Shown: positions 34,587-44,109, counted from the first letter of the stretch. The stretch: DNA of 64,000 nt from Limimaricola sp. (GCF_016125575.1 NZ_WGLM01000004.1:2501-66500), one strand, 5' to 3'. Notes: generated from the letters alone by a model not told the origin. Translations and numbers: made by a program.

Positions 34587-36344
34587 TCAGGCGTCGTCCG
34601 CCAGCATATCGCTGTCGTTTTGGCCAAGGTCGCGCAGCCCGTCGGGCGTGTCCTGCGCCTTGGCCAGATACCAGCGTACGCGCGTCGCATAGGACATCGC
34701 GTGGCCGGAGAGAACCACCTGCTGCGCATTTCTGGGCCTCAGCCGCCCGTTTTCAAGGTAGACCGACGGCTCCAGCGTCATCGTGGCGCTGCCGTCCTGC
34801 CGGAAAATCCAGACCTCGCCGCTTTTCAGCGCCAGTGACACTGCCGCGCCGCCAAGATCGACCGAGGCATCGACCTCGGGGTGCAGGTGAAAGCGGATGG
34901 CGAAGGCGATCCCGTCCAGCCGCGCCGCGTCCATCGCCCTGTCAAACCGCGCCTTGTCCCCGTCCGACAACGTCGTCAGCAGGTCTTCGCCGGCCAGCGC
35001 CCGCCCATCGAACGACAGGTCCAGCGTGCGGGCATGGGTCAGCCCGTGGGTGCGTTGGTAACCGTTATGCGCAACCTCCAGCCGCCGCCCGTCAGGCAGG
35101 CGGGAAAAGATCGCCGGCACCCTGTCGGGCACTTCTACCAATTCCTCGGCCTTGCGCCCGTCATGACCGTCCAGCGCACCCAGCCGCGACGAGGACATGG
35201 CCGCCAGCCCCAGCGTGGAGTGGCTGGGCGTTGCCCGCCCGGCCCGCCGCCAGTCCGGCCCAAAGCTGCGGCCCGAGCCGCAATTGACGATCATCGGCCG
35301 TCGCCCCGATGTCAGCTCGAAGGCGTTGGTCGAGGCATGGGCATCGACCGAGGCAGGCCCCATCGGCGGCGGGGCGGCATCGACGATGACGCTGGTCCGC
35401 CCCGCCGCCATTCGCGCAAAACCCATTGCCAGATCATCGCGCCGTATCCCCGGTGTCGCGGCAGTCGCCAGCGCATGATCAAGCCATCCGTCAATCCCGC
35501 GTCCGCCTCCGTGAAACCGCGCCAGCCCTCCATCGGCATGGCGCAGTGTGCGCAAGGTCGGCGCAATCCGGGCGATCGCGGCAAGTTGCGGCGCGGGCGG
35601 TCCGCGCCCGGCCTCCGATTGCGCCTGCACGGCCCAGTTCAGCAGCGTGAGCACCTCCAGCAGTTCCTCGGGGTTGCGGGTGGGAATGCCGCCACCCTCG
35701 CTCACCTGCCGTTCGCAGTCGCGGGTCAGCTCGGCGATGGCGGGGTCGACATGTGCCTCCATCCCTTCCAGCGACAGGCCCGCATAAATCAGCCCGGTCA
35801 GCGCCTCGAACCGGGGCAGGCCGGGCCGCGCACTGCGCCAGCGGCGCGACAGGAACAGCGTCTGCCGCGCCAGACTGAGAAAGAACTTGTCCGCGGCCGC
35901 CTTTTCCTGCCCGCGCAGCAGGAAGAAGCCGTGATTGATCCAGCGGATCAGCCGCCGCCCTGTCAGGTCGGGCGTCCAGCCCGGCCCCCGCCCCTGCCCG
36001 AACCGGTCGATCCAGTCAAAGACCCAGGCCTGCGCCCGTTCCCGCGCCTTGGCGTCACCCACTGCGGCAAGATCATCCAGCCAGGTGCAGCCCTGCAATT
36101 CGGCCGCAATGTGCGGTGCCTCGGCGACAATATCCCAGATGGCACGGCCCGGCGCCTCGATCAGGTGACCGGAGAACAGGAAATTCCCCGCGACAAGCTG
36201 CCGTCCGCGGGCATAGCGCCCGATCGTGCGCGGCTCGGGCTGCGAGGCGAAACCGGTGGGCATCTTGGCGCGGGCGGCCATGCGCGCATGCACGCGGTCC
36301 ATGACCTGCGCGCGGCGGTCTTGCCATGTCCGGTTTCTTGCCAC
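34587..36344 (-). CDS. Heparinase II/III family protein
   Basis: 585 aa starting at GTG. N-terminal alpha-toroid (about 40-290, with [16 protein letters not shown] and [24 protein letters not shown]) and C-terminal beta-sandwich (about 310-560, with [31 protein letters not shown], the heparinase II/III core). The family includes polysaccharide lyases, but this cytoplasmic-looking alphaproteobacterial branch, always next to purH/rsmB, has no known substrate. No signal peptide is visible, which is odd for a lyase. It ends 16 nt before purH. Confidence 0.85.
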   Translation of the reverse strand: MARNRTWQDRRAQVMDRVHARMAARAKMPTGFASQPEPRTIGRYARGRQLVAGNFLFSGHLIEAPGRAIWDIVAEAPHIAAELQGCTWLDDLAAVGDAKARERAQAWVFDWIDRFGQGRGPGWTPDLTGRRLIRWINHGFFLLRGQEKAAADKFFLSLARQTLFLSRRWRSARPGLPRFEALTGLIYAGLSLEGMEAHVDPAIAELTRDCERQVSEGGGIPTRNPEELLEVLTLLNWAVQAQSEAGRGPPAPQLAAIARIAPTLRTLRHADGGLARFHGGGRGIDGWLDHALATAATPGIRRDDLAMGFARMAAGRTSVIVDAAPPPMGPASVDAHASTNAFELTSGRRPMIVNCGSGRSFGPDWRRAGRATPSHSTLGLAAMSSSRLGALDGHDGRKAEELVEVPDRVPAIFSRLPDGRRLEVAHNGYQRTHGLTHARTLDLSFDGRALAGEDLLTTLSDGDKARFDRAMDAARLDGIAFAIRFHLHPEVDASVDLGGAAVSLALKSGEVWIFRQDGSATMTLEPSVYLENGRLRPRNAQQVVLSGHAMSYATRVRWYLAKAQDTPDGLRDLGQNDSDMLADDA

Positions 36345-36415
36345 GTCGCTGCTGCCCCTGCCTGCGGTTTCAAACCGTCTTCCACCCGCGATGATAGAAA
36401 GCCGGGCGGGTCAAG

Positions 36416-37702
36416 TCACGCGGGCTTTCTTAGCCGGATCATGTAGAAGCCGTCCATCCCGCCAAGCTCGGGCCAGTAATCGGGCCGGAGTCGCAGCCCA
36501 CCTTCAGGCGTGATCCAGCCTGCGTCGATTCCCGCCAGACCCTCAGGCGGTTCGGCCACAAGGCCCGGATGCCGCGCCAAGGCTTCCTCGGCCTGCACCT
36601 CGCCCTCGTCCGGCAGAAGCGAGCAGGTGCAGAAAGCCAGCCGCCCGCCGGGGCGCAACAGCGTCAGCGCGTGGTCGATCAGGGCGGTCTGTTGGTCGAT
36701 CAGCGCGGCAAACTCCGCCCCGTCCTTGGCCTGCGGCAGGTCGGGGTGGCGGCGGATGGTGCCGGTGGCCGAACAGGGCGCGTCCAGCAGGATCGCATCC
36801 CAGCCGCCCTGCGCATAATCCAGCGCGTCTGCCACGACGCAGGACGCCGCCAGCCCGGTGCGGGTCAGGTTGCGCCGGACCCGCTCCATCCGCGCCTCGG
36901 AAATGTCGAGCGCTGTCACCGCGGCCCCGCTGGCCGCCAGTTGCAGCGTCTTGCCGCCCGGTGCGGCGCACATGTCCAGCACCCGTTCGCCCGGCTGCGC
37001 GTCCAGCAACCGCGCGGGCAAAGCGGCGGCGGCATCCTGCACCCACCAGTCGCCATCGTCATACCCCGGCAACGCCGTCACCTGCCCCGCCTGCGCCAGC
37101 CGGACCGAGCCGGTGGGCAAGACCTGACCGCCCAGCGCCTGCGCGACGTTGGCCGCGTCACCCTTGGGTGTCAGGTCCAGCGGGGCACCGGCGAAATGCG
37201 CGGCCTCCATCCCTGCCACCGCCTTGCGCCCCCAGGCCGCGACAAGCGGCTGGCGCAGCCAACCCGGCAGCAGCGGGACTGGTCGCTGCGCCCAGCCCGC
37301 CGGACCCTCGGCAGCAATCTTGCGCAGGATCGCGTTGACCAGCCCCTTCAGCCCCGCCGCGCGCTTGTCCGCGCCGACGAGGCCGACCATCGCGTTGACG
37401 ACACCATGCGCGGCCTCGCCATTGGCACAAAGTTCGACCGTACCCAACCGCAACGCGTTGCGCGCATAAAGCGGCGGTGCCTTCTTCAAGTACGGCGCCA
37501 GCATCCGGTCGGCGCGGTCCAACCCGCGCAGCGTGTCCAGCACCAGCCGTTGCGCCCGCGCGCGGTCTTCGGGTGCCAAGTCGGCAAGGCTGCCGCCTTC
37601 GACCAGTTCGGGAAACAGACGCCCCTCGCCGGTGATCTGCTGCAGCATCTTCAGCGCGGCGCGGCGCGGGGCAAGGCCCGCCTCGGGTCCGGGTTGCGTC
37701 AT
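36416..37702 (-). CDS. rsmB: RsmB/NOP family rRNA (cytosine-5) methyltransferase
   Basis: 428 aa. An N-terminal NusB-like domain (about 10-140, RRAALKMLQQITGEGRLFPEL) is followed by the SAM domain: VLDMCAAPGGKTLQL, VTALDISEARMERVRRNL and the motif IV ILLDAPCSATGTIRRHPD. Motif VI, LAFCTCSLLPDEGE, keeps the second catalytic cysteine. It most likely makes m5C967 in 16S rRNA. The start has AGAGGA four bases before ATG; the long upstream frame overlaps the divergent DUF1674 gene. Confidence 0.93.
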   Translation of the reverse strand: MTQPGPEAGLAPRRAALKMLQQITGEGRLFPELVEGGSLADLAPEDRARAQRLVLDTLRGLDRADRMLAPYLKKAPPLYARNALRLGTVELCANGEAAHGVVNAMVGLVGADKRAAGLKGLVNAILRKIAAEGPAGWAQRPVPLLPGWLRQPLVAAWGRKAVAGMEAAHFAGAPLDLTPKGDAANVAQALGGQVLPTGSVRLAQAGQVTALPGYDDGDWWVQDAAAALPARLLDAQPGERVLDMCAAPGGKTLQLAASGAAVTALDISEARMERVRRNLTRTGLAASCVVADALDYAQGGWDAILLDAPCSATGTIRRHPDLPQAKDGAEFAALIDQQTALIDHALTLLRPGGRLAFCTCSLLPDEGEVQAEEALARHPGLVAEPPEGLAGIDAGWITPEGGLRLRPDYWPELGGMDGFYMIRLRKPA

Positions 37703-37770
37703 GGCGTCCTCTTGAGCCTGTGGCGTTCGCCCGTATATCAGAAGGGCCGACCGGACAAGGAACCGCCGCG

Positions 37771-37959
37771 ATGAGCGATCAGACGCCCGCCCAACCTGAA
37801 AACCTGCCGCCCGCCGCAAGACGCGCACTGGCCGAGGCCGAGGCGCGGCGCAAGGCGGCAAAGCCGGTGGACCTGCCCCCGGAATTGGGCGGACGCAATG
37901 GGCCAGAGCCTGTGCGCTATGGCGACTGGGAAAAGAAGGGCCTTGCGATCGACTTCTAG
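37771..37959 (+). CDS. DUF1674 protein, succinate dehydrogenase assembly factor 4 homolog
   Basis: 62 aa. The C-terminus LPPELGGRNGPEPVRYGDWEKKGLAIDF is the full DUF1674 signature shared with mitochondrial SDHAF4/Sdh8, which protects flavinylated SdhA before complex II assembly. AAGGAA lies eight bases before the ATG. Its stop overlaps the opposing gene's stop in the tetranucleotide CTAG. Confidence 0.9.
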   Translation: MSDQTPAQPENLPPAARRALAEAEARRKAAKPVDLPPELGGRNGPEPVRYGDWEKKGLAIDF

Positions 37960-38321
37960 CGCAGGCTGAGCGTGGCGGAATCGCCCGCGCCGCGATCGAC
38001 GGTAAACCGTATCTCGCGGTCGTCCTTCACCTCGACCAGCTGGCAGTTCGCCGGAATCTCGGTATCGCCCCACGCCATCTCGCGGCAGAAATAGCCATCC
38101 TGCCAGGCCCAGCGGCCACTTACCGTGCGAGTGGCGGCTTGCCCCTCGATCGTGCCGTCCGGCCTGATCCGAAGGTTCACACCCCACAGCCAGATCCGCA
38201 ATTCCTTGCCTTCAACAAGCGAAACGAATTGCTGCCGGTCGCGGACCGGCATGAAACCGTCCGCCTTGGCGGGCAGGGCGGACAGGATCAACGGAAGGGC
38301 AAGCAGGGCGGCGCGGGGCAT
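37956..38321 (-). CDS. Small secreted protein of unknown function
   Basis: 121 aa with a Sec signal (MPRAALLALPLILSALPAKA, then DGFMPV). The mature part has FVSLVEGKELRIWLWGVNLRIRPDGTIEGQAATRTVSGRWAWQDGYFCREM, a compact beta-rich pattern seen in small periplasmic proteins of Rhodobacterales, sometimes annotated as dihydrodipicolinate reductase because dapB is next to it. It has no such domain. Two cysteines (YFCREM, ANCQLV) could form a disulfide. Confidence 0.8.
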   Translation of the reverse strand: MPRAALLALPLILSALPAKADGFMPVRDRQQFVSLVEGKELRIWLWGVNLRIRPDGTIEGQAATRTVSGRWAWQDGYFCREMAWGDTEIPANCQLVEVKDDREIRFTVDRGAGDSATLSLR

Positions 38322-38406
38322 GTCTGGGCTCTCGGTCGCAAGGGTTGCGGTTTCACGAAGACCAATACGCTGACCCGGCACGCCCGGTTCACTTTTTCTT
38401 GTCCGG

Positions 38407-39231
38407 CTACAGCCCCAGAACGTCTAGCATGTCGTATTCGCCGGGCGCACGGTCCTGCCCCCAAAGGGCGGCCTTCAGCGCGCCACGGGCAAAAACCGCA
38501 CGGTCCGTGGCAACGTGGCGCAGGATGATACGCTCGCCCGGCGCCGCGAACATCACGTCATGCTCGCCCACGATGTCGCCACCGCGGATCGAGGAAAAGC
38601 CGATATGCCCGCGCTTGCGTTCGCCGGTGATGCCGTCACGGCCCCGATCCGCGACCTCGGCGAGGTTCACGCCCCGCCCCTCGGCCGCCGCCTGCCCCAG
38701 CATCAGCGCCGTGCCCGACGGCGCATCGACTTTGCGCCCGTGATGCGCCTCGATCACCTCGATGTCGAAATCTGCATCCAGCGCCGCGGCGACCTTGCGC
38801 GTCAGCTGCACCAGAAGGTTGACACCAAGGCTCATGTTGCCGGCCCGCACGATCACCGCGTGCCGGGCCGCGGCCGAGATCTTGCGCAGGTCCTCGTCGG
38901 ACAGCCCGGTCGTGCCGATGACATGGACGGCCCGCGCCTGCGCAGCGAGCGCCGCAAACTCTACCGTGGCAGCGGGCGCGGTGAAGTCGATGATCGCCTG
39001 TGCGGTGGCAAAGGCGCTGAGCGGATCGTCCGTTACCGTCACACCGATTGGCGCGCCGCCCATGGCAACGCCCGCGTCACGGCCCACCCAAGGGTGACCC
39101 TCGCGCTCGATCAGCCCGGCCAGCCGCGCATCGGGCGACTCCATCACCGTGCGGATCAGCATTTGCCCCATCCGCCCCGAGGCGCCCGTCACCACGATGC
39201 CCGGCTTGTCCGCCGCCGCTTGTTCCGCCAT
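38407..39231 (-). CDS. dapB: 4-hydroxy-tetrahydrodipicolinate reductase
   Basis: 274-aa enzyme of lysine/diaminopimelate synthesis. NAD(P) loop [14 protein letters not shown] at the start, [25 protein letters not shown], and the catalytic [17 protein letters not shown] with the His-His pair and Lys. GGGGGA six bases upstream supports MAEQAA as the start over in-frame ATGs 15 nt and more upstream. Divergent from rbfA. Confidence 0.96.
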   Translation of the reverse strand: MAEQAAADKPGIVVTGASGRMGQMLIRTVMESPDARLAGLIEREGHPWVGRDAGVAMGGAPIGVTVTDDPLSAFATAQAIIDFTAPAATVEFAALAAQARAVHVIGTTGLSDEDLRKISAAARHAVIVRAGNMSLGVNLLVQLTRKVAAALDADFDIEVIEAHHGRKVDAPSGTALMLGQAAAEGRGVNLAEVADRGRDGITGERKRGHIGFSSIRGGDIVGEHDVMFAAPGERIILRHVATDRAVFARGALKAALWGQDRAPGEYDMLDVLGL

Positions 39232-39340
39232 GGTCCGTCCCCCCATCTCGCCTGATTGCTTCGGCAAGGGTTTACCGGGACGGCGCGGGCTTGGCAAAGC
39301 CTGCCTTGGCAAGCCCGTGCGAAGCGTTTAGGTGCAGGGC

Positions 39341-39748
39341 ATGGCAAGACGTCACTCTTCCGAAGGCGCCGGAACGCATCGCGCACCCACCCAGCGACAG
39401 CTGCGCGTGGGCGAGGTGATCCGCCGCGCGCTGTCGGACGTTCTGGCCCGTGGCGACGTGCACGACCCCGATCTTGCGCGGATGTCGATCACGGTGGGCG
39501 AGGTGCGCACATCGCCCGACCTGCGCATCGCAACCGCTTTTGTCCTGCCCCTTGGCGGCAAGGACAAAGAGACGGCGCTGACCGCGCTGCGGCGCAATAC
39601 TGCCGAGATCCGCCATCTTGTGACCCGCGGCATGACACTGAAATTCGCGCCCCAACTTCGGTTCGAGATCGACGAGACCTTCGACCGCATGGACGAGACA
39701 CGGCGTCTTCTTTCAGAGGATCACGTCCGACAGGACCTCGACGAGTGA
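39341..39748 (+). CDS. rbfA: Ribosome-binding factor A
   Basis: 135-aa KH-fold factor for 30S maturation: QRQLRVGEVIRRALSDVLARGDVHDPDL, ITVGEVRTSPDLRIATAFVLPLGG, and RHLVTRGMTLKFAPQLRFEIDETFDRMDE. AGGTGCAGGGC precedes the ATG; a GTG nine bases upstream is in frame. The stop overlaps the next gene's GTG. It is grouped with truB, as in many bacteria, but infB and nusA are not here. Confidence 0.94.
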   Translation: MARRHSSEGAGTHRAPTQRQLRVGEVIRRALSDVLARGDVHDPDLARMSITVGEVRTSPDLRIATAFVLPLGGKDKETALTALRRNTAEIRHLVTRGMTLKFAPQLRFEIDETFDRMDETRRLLSEDHVRQDLDE

Positions 39749-40476
39749 CACGGGCGCTGGCGGTGCTGGCGCTTTGTATGGTCTGGGCGGGGGCAGCTGG
39801 GGCCGCCGTCTGTGGCAGGATGCAGTTCGAAGGCGCCAATTACACTGTCTGCGCAGCGCGACCCGCCCAAGACGATCTGCGGCTCTTTCTGGACGATGCA
39901 AACGGTCAGCCCTACGGCAGCTTCTCGGCGGTGCGCACCGCGCTCGAGGCCGAGGGCAAGCATTTGGTCTTTGCCATGAACGGTGGCATGTACCGGCCCG
40001 ATCTCAGCCCGGTGGGCTACTATGTCGAGGACGGGGTCGAACGCACACCTCTGCTGACCGGGGCCAGCAAGGGTAATTTCGGGATGCTGCCCAACGGTGT
40101 TTTCTGCATCGGGTCCGATACTGCGCAGGTGATCGAGACACGGCTTTTCGCTCGTACCCGCCCCGCCTGCCGCTATGCCACGCAGTCCGGGCCGATGCTG
40201 GTGATCGGGGGCAAGCTGCACCCGCGGCTCATCGCCGGCAGCCCGTCACGCTTGGTGCGAAACGGCGTGGGCACCACGGCGGCGGGCGACCGCGCTGTCT
40301 TCGTCATCGCGGACAAGCCGGTCAACCTTTACGATTTCGCCCGCGCCTTTCGCGATGCGCTGGGGCTCAGTGATGCCCTCTACCTGGACGGGCGGGTCTC
40401 GCGGCTTTATGCGCCGGCGATCGGCCGCGACGACATCGGCTTGCCGATGGGCCCGATCGTAGGGCTGGTGGAGTGA
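39745..40476 (+). CDS. Phosphodiester glycosidase (NAGPA/DUF2233) family protein, exported
   Basis: 243 aa starting at GTG in the GTGA overlap with rbfA; without this start the frame would run far back into rbfA. Signal peptide TRALAVLALCMVWAGAAGAAV. NAGPA-domain motifs: LVFAMNGGMYRPDLSPVGYYVEDG, NFGMLPNGVFCIG, ATQSGPMLVIGGKLHP, and the C-terminal ALYLDGRVSRLYAP. The family removes GlcNAc from phosphodiesters in animals; bacterial members (YigE) lack a defined role. It is coupled to ribosome maturation genes by position only. Confidence 0.88.
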   Translation: MTRALAVLALCMVWAGAAGAAVCGRMQFEGANYTVCAARPAQDDLRLFLDDANGQPYGSFSAVRTALEAEGKHLVFAMNGGMYRPDLSPVGYYVEDGVERTPLLTGASKGNFGMLPNGVFCIGSDTAQVIETRLFARTRPACRYATQSGPMLVIGGKLHPRLIAGSPSRLVRNGVGTTAAGDRAVFVIADKPVNLYDFARAFRDALGLSDALYLDGRVSRLYAPAIGRDDIGLPMGPIVGLVE

Positions 40477-40535
40477 CTTGACCGGGGCGAGCCGCTTGGA
40501 TAGGCGGGCCGCCTTGGAAGCAAGAGGGGCCAACG

Positions 40536-41447
40536 ATGGGACGCACACGCAAGGGGCGCGACATTTCCGGCTGGCTGGTGGTCGACAAGCCCGCCGGCAT
40601 GACCTCGACTGCCGTGGTCAACAAGGTGCGCTGGGCGTTTCAGGCAAAGAAGGCCGGCCATGCCGGCACCCTTGATCCGGCCGCAACCGGGCTGCTGGCC
40701 GTGGCGCTGGGAGAGGCGACAAAGACCATCCCCTACATCACGGACGCGCTGAAGTGCTATGCCTTCACCGTGCGCTTCGGGCAGTCCACCACTACCGATG
40801 ATGCCGAGGGCGAGGTGATTGCAACCAGTGATGCCCGCCCGACCGATGCCGCGATCAAGCAGGCGTTGGGCCCCTTCGTGGGCAATATCATGCAAGTCCC
40901 GCCGCAGTTTTCCGCCGTAAAGGTCGACGGCGCGCGCGCCTATGACCTGGCCCGCGACGGCGAAGAGATGGACCTTGCCGCGCGGCCGCTCTGGGTCGAG
41001 GAACTGGTGATGACGGGGCGGCCCGACGTCGATCACGCGACGTTTGAAATGACCTGCGGCAAGGGCGGCTATGTCCGCTCTGTCGCGCGCGATCTGGGCC
41101 GCGCGCTTGGCTGTCTTGGTCATGTGACGGCGCTGCGCCGGTTGTGGTCTGGCCCCTTTGCGGTGGAAAACGGGGTGGACCTTGATACCGTCGAGCGCCT
41201 TGCGCATACGCCGGAGCTTGACGCGCATCTCCTGCCGCTCGAGGCGGGGCTGCACGAGTTGCCGGAACTGCGATGCCCGGCTGACAGCGTGCCGCGCCTG
41301 CGCAACGGCAACCCCGCGATGGTCTTTCCCGGCGAGGCCGAATACGGCGACACGGCCTGGGTCAGCCATGACGGCCGGGCCATCGCCGTGGGCCAGTATC
41401 GCGGCGGCGAACTGCATCCGGCGCGGGTCTTCGCCGCCAACGGCTAG
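40536..41447 (+). CDS. truB: tRNA pseudouridine(55) synthase TruB
   Basis: 303 aa. [25 protein letters not shown] and [25 protein letters not shown] hold the catalytic aspartate; [40 protein letters not shown] and [17 protein letters not shown] are the other TruB blocks. It ends 18 nt before a copy of the dispersed 3'-end element. Confidence 0.96.
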   Translation: MGRTRKGRDISGWLVVDKPAGMTSTAVVNKVRWAFQAKKAGHAGTLDPAATGLLAVALGEATKTIPYITDALKCYAFTVRFGQSTTTDDAEGEVIATSDARPTDAAIKQALGPFVGNIMQVPPQFSAVKVDGARAYDLARDGEEMDLAARPLWVEELVMTGRPDVDHATFEMTCGKGGYVRSVARDLGRALGCLGHVTALRRLWSGPFAVENGVDLDTVERLAHTPELDAHLLPLEAGLHELPELRCPADSVPRLRNGNPAMVFPGEAEYGDTAWVSHDGRAIAVGQYRGGELHPARVFAANG

Positions 41448-41465
41448 GCCCGTATCCGGCCTTGG

Positions 41466-41502
41466 GACGCCTCCGGCGGGGGAGTATTTGGGGCAAGATG
41501 AA
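41466..41502 (+). repeat. Dispersed 3'-end element, copy 1
   Basis: 37 nt beginning GACGCCTCCGGCGGGGGAGT, with core GAGTATTT-GGGGC-AAGATGAA. It is identical to the copy at 62765-62801. It begins 18 nt after the truB stop in the same orientation and contributes the ATG of the next gene. Confidence 0.9.
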
Positions 41503-42019
41503 ACCGCAGACGATCTTGCGACAGGCCGTCCGGCCGGACGGGACCGGCGCGGCCGTCTATTCCACCTGCGGACGTTACCGGCTGTCGCTGACGCGGGACT
41601 GGGGGCCCGGGCGCGCGGCGGTTTTCGTGATGCTCAACCCGTCGACGGCAAGCGAGGCGACGGACGACCCGACCATCGCACGTTGCACCGGCTTTGCCCG
41701 CGCGCTGGGGGCGGGCGGGATGGAGGTGGTCAACCTCTTTGCCTTTCGTGCCACCCACCCGCGCGATCTGCGCCGGGCCGAGGACCCCGTCGGCCCGGAT
41801 AATGACGCAGCCATCCTGAGCGCCGCGGCCCGCGCGGGGTGGCTGATCTGCGCATGGGGCATTCACGGCACGCTGCACGGGCGCGGCACCGAGGTGGCCG
41901 CGCTGTTGCGCGCCGCCGGGCACCGGCCGCAGGTGCTGGGCCTGACCAAGGACGGGCACCCCCGCCACCCGCTTTACCTGCGACGCGATGTCCAGCCGGT
42001 GGACTGGATCGCAACCTGA
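41498..42019 (+). CDS. DUF1643 family protein
   Basis: 173 aa. YRLSLTRDWGPGRAAVFVMLNPSTASEATDDPTIARCTGFARALGAGGMEVVNLFAFRATHPRDLRR is the DUF1643 signature; ICAWGIHG and VLGLTKDGHPRHPLYLRRD complete it. The function is unknown. The ATG lies inside the dispersed element (AAGATGAA) without a good ribosome-binding site; TTG six codons later is an alternative. Confidence 0.85.
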   Translation: MKPQTILRQAVRPDGTGAAVYSTCGRYRLSLTRDWGPGRAAVFVMLNPSTASEATDDPTIARCTGFARALGAGGMEVVNLFAFRATHPRDLRRAEDPVGPDNDAAILSAAARAGWLICAWGIHGTLHGRGTEVAALLRAAGHRPQVLGLTKDGHPRHPLYLRRDVQPVDWIAT

Positions 42020-42096
42020 TCGCCGGGAAAGCAGGCGAACGGCTTGGCGGCCGAGTTACAGTCGCGCGCGGTTGCCAGCTGGGATAGGCTCTTCGC

Positions 42097-43008
42097 ATGA
42101 TCGAAGGATTCGTCCCCTCCCGCGTCGATTGCGGCGATGTCACGCTGTCGGTGCATCGCGCCGGGCAGGGCGCGCCGCTGATCCTGCTGCACGGCTACCC
42201 GCAGAACCATCATTGCTGGGCCGCGGTCGCCCCCGGCTTTGCCCATGATTTCGACGTGATCGTGCCCGACCTGCGCGGTTACGGCGACAGCGATGCGCCG
42301 CCCGACGACGACGCCCACACCACCTATTCCAAGCGGCGCATGGCCGCCGACATCATCGGCCTGATGGACGCGCTGGGGATCGAGCGCGCCGCGGTGCTGG
42401 GCCATGACCGGGGCGCGCGCGTGGCCTACCGGCTGGCGCTGGACCATCCCACGCGGATCTTCGCGTTGGGTATCGTGGAAATCGTGCCGACGGGCGATTT
42501 CTGGGCCGCGTGGAATGCCGAGCTTGCGCTCAGCGCCTATCACTGGACCTTCCTCGCCCAGCCTGCACCGCTGCCCGAAACGCTGATCGGCGCCGATCCG
42601 GTTGGTTACATCGACTGGACCCTGCGCAGCTGGACAGGTGGCAAGACACTAGATGTCTTTGCGCCGGACGCGCTGGAAAGCTACCGGGCGCAGGCCCGCG
42701 ATCCCGCGCACCTGCATGCGACGTGCGCCGATTATCGCGCCGGTGCCACCACCGACCGCACCATCGACACAGCAGACCGCGCCGCGAAACACAAGATCGC
42801 CGCACCGGTCCGGTTCCTCTGGGGCGAAGGCGGATTTCCCGCCCAGACCGGCGATCCGCTGGGCCTGTGGCGGCCGTGGTGCCGGACGCTAAGCGGCGAA
42901 AGCTGCGCTTCGGGCCATTTCGCGATGGAAGAAAACCCCGCCGCGGTGCTGGCCGCCTTCGGTCCGTTCTTCCGCAAGGCCGCGCGCGGCCTCGGGACCA
43001 GCCGTTAA
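42097..43008 (+). CDS. Alpha/beta hydrolase of the fluoroacetate dehalogenase (haloacetate dehalogenase) group
   Basis: 303 aa. Compared from memory with Rhodopseudomonas palustris FAcD (RPA1163), all functional positions match with a constant offset of -6: nucleophile Asp104 in GHDRGARVA, carboxylate-binding Arg105 and Arg108, halide-pocket His149-Trp150 (YHWTFLAQPAPLPE) and Tyr213 (DYRAGA), and catalytic His274 (SGHFAMEE). The third catalytic residue, Asp134 in FAcD, corresponds to Glu128 (VEIVPT). HGYPQNHHCW and DLRGYGDSD complete the fold. This predicts hydrolysis of haloacetates; no haloacid transporter is adjacent. Confidence 0.88.
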   Translation: MIEGFVPSRVDCGDVTLSVHRAGQGAPLILLHGYPQNHHCWAAVAPGFAHDFDVIVPDLRGYGDSDAPPDDDAHTTYSKRRMAADIIGLMDALGIERAAVLGHDRGARVAYRLALDHPTRIFALGIVEIVPTGDFWAAWNAELALSAYHWTFLAQPAPLPETLIGADPVGYIDWTLRSWTGGKTLDVFAPDALESYRAQARDPAHLHATCADYRAGATTDRTIDTADRAAKHKIAAPVRFLWGEGGFPAQTGDPLGLWRPWCRTLSGESCASGHFAMEENPAAVLAAFGPFFRKAARGLGTSR

Positions 43009-43113
43009 CCAACCACAGCGAAAGTCGGCCGGGCCCGCGCCTTGACATGCTATGACCTTGCCCCGGGGGTGTCTGGTGGCCGTTCGGCCGCCTTTGGGTG
43101 AAGGTTTGATGGG

Positions 43114-44109
43114 ATGCTTGCTATCCTGAGCTTGCTGGGTGTGGCGATCTTCGGCATGGCCCTCATCCCCCATCCCGACGATGCGGCGCCGGGAGATGAT
43201 GGCGAGGGTGACGCTGCCGACAGCACTGAAAGCGTCCAAACCGTCTCCGTTGACACCTTCCTGCAGGGATCCGGCCCACAGGATGGACCGCCGGACGACA
43301 CGCATATGCCATCGGGAGAGTCCACCGATCCCACGGCTGACCCTTCCGGCGACAGCGTGCAGACCATTTCGCTCGATCACCTCTTCATTGGCGGCCCGGG
43401 GCGCGACGTGTTCTTTACCGGCGACGGGGCGGATACCGTGCTGGGCAATGGCGGGGACGATCACCTGAACGGCGAAGGCGGCAACGACACGCTGGTAGGT
43501 GGCGACGGTAATGACGAGATCCACGGCGGCCTCGGCGATGACAGCCTGACGGGCGATGCGGGCAATGACACGCTTCTGGGCCATGTCGGCAACGACACGC
43601 TGGACGGCGGCGCGGGGGATGACCAGCTTAACGGCGGCGGCGGCAACGACACGCTGCTGGGCGGGGCCGGCAACGACTCGCTACTCGGATACGAGGGCGA
43701 CGATACGCTCGTTGGCGGCGCCGGGGCCGACGTGCTGCATGGCGGGGCCGGCAACGATACGCTGGACGGGCGCGATGGCCCGGATCCCGCCACGCTGGAC
43801 TATCTCAATGGCGGGCCGGGCGATGACACGCTGATTGCCGGAGCAGGCGACAATCTCAATGGCGGTGACGGGGCCGACATCTTTGCCCTCGACGCGCAGA
43901 GCGCCGCGCAGGGCAGCGTCCACGTGGACGACTACAACCCCACCGAAGACGCACTTGTCGTACTTTACGATGGCAGCCACGCCGCGCCAGAACTCAGCGT
44001 CAGCAGCGACGCAAGTGGCAGCACGCTGTTTGCTGATGGCACCGCGGTGGCCACACTGGCCGGGGTCAAGACATTGGACCTCTCGACGGTCCACCTCGTC
44101 GCGGCCTGA
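43114..44109 (+). CDS. RTX (hemolysin-type calcium-binding repeat) protein with N-terminal hydrophobic anchor
   Basis: 331 aa. The N-terminus [20 protein letters not shown] is a hydrophobic helix; an acidic Asp/Ser-rich spacer (about 22-95) follows. Residues about 105-255 hold some thirteen nearly continuous nonapeptides of the type GGxGNDTLx ([27 protein letters not shown] and others), which form a calcium-binding beta-roll. The C-terminal ~75 residues ([14 protein letters not shown]...) resemble type I secretion targeting regions. No type I export genes are nearby. The N-terminal helix is unusual for a type I substrate. Confidence 0.88.
   Translation: MLAILSLLGVAIFGMALIPHPDDAAPGDDGEGDAADSTESVQTVSVDTFLQGSGPQDGPPDDTHMPSGESTDPTADPSGDSVQTISLDHLFIGGPGRDVFFTGDGADTVLGNGGDDHLNGEGGNDTLVGGDGNDEIHGGLGDDSLTGDAGNDTLLGHVGNDTLDGGAGDDQLNGGGGNDTLLGGAGNDSLLGYEGDDTLVGGAGADVLHGGAGNDTLDGRDGPDPATLDYLNGGPGDDTLIAGAGDNLNGGDGADIFALDAQSAAQGSVHVDDYNPTEDALVVLYDGSHAAPELSVSSDASGSTLFADGTAVATLAGVKTLDLSTVHLVAA

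Noticed and set aside
32984-35287. Long plus-strand frame antisense to purH and part of the heparinase-like gene
   Set aside because: Same GC-driven shadow effect; composition is Arg/Gly/His-rich and no motif is recognisable.
37956-38321. Second dihydrodipicolinate reductase next to dapB
   Set aside because: Only a small secreted protein is encoded; no NAD loop or catalytic His-His motif is present.
43042-43070. Perfect TTGACA before the RTX gene
   Set aside because: No acceptable -10 lies 16-18 nt downstream (GC-only sequence), so I did not call a promoter.
43400-43800. Short regularly spaced repeats resembling a tandem array
   Set aside because: They are in-frame nonapeptide codons of the RTX protein, not a CRISPR or minisatellite; spacers are not unique and the period is about 27 nt.
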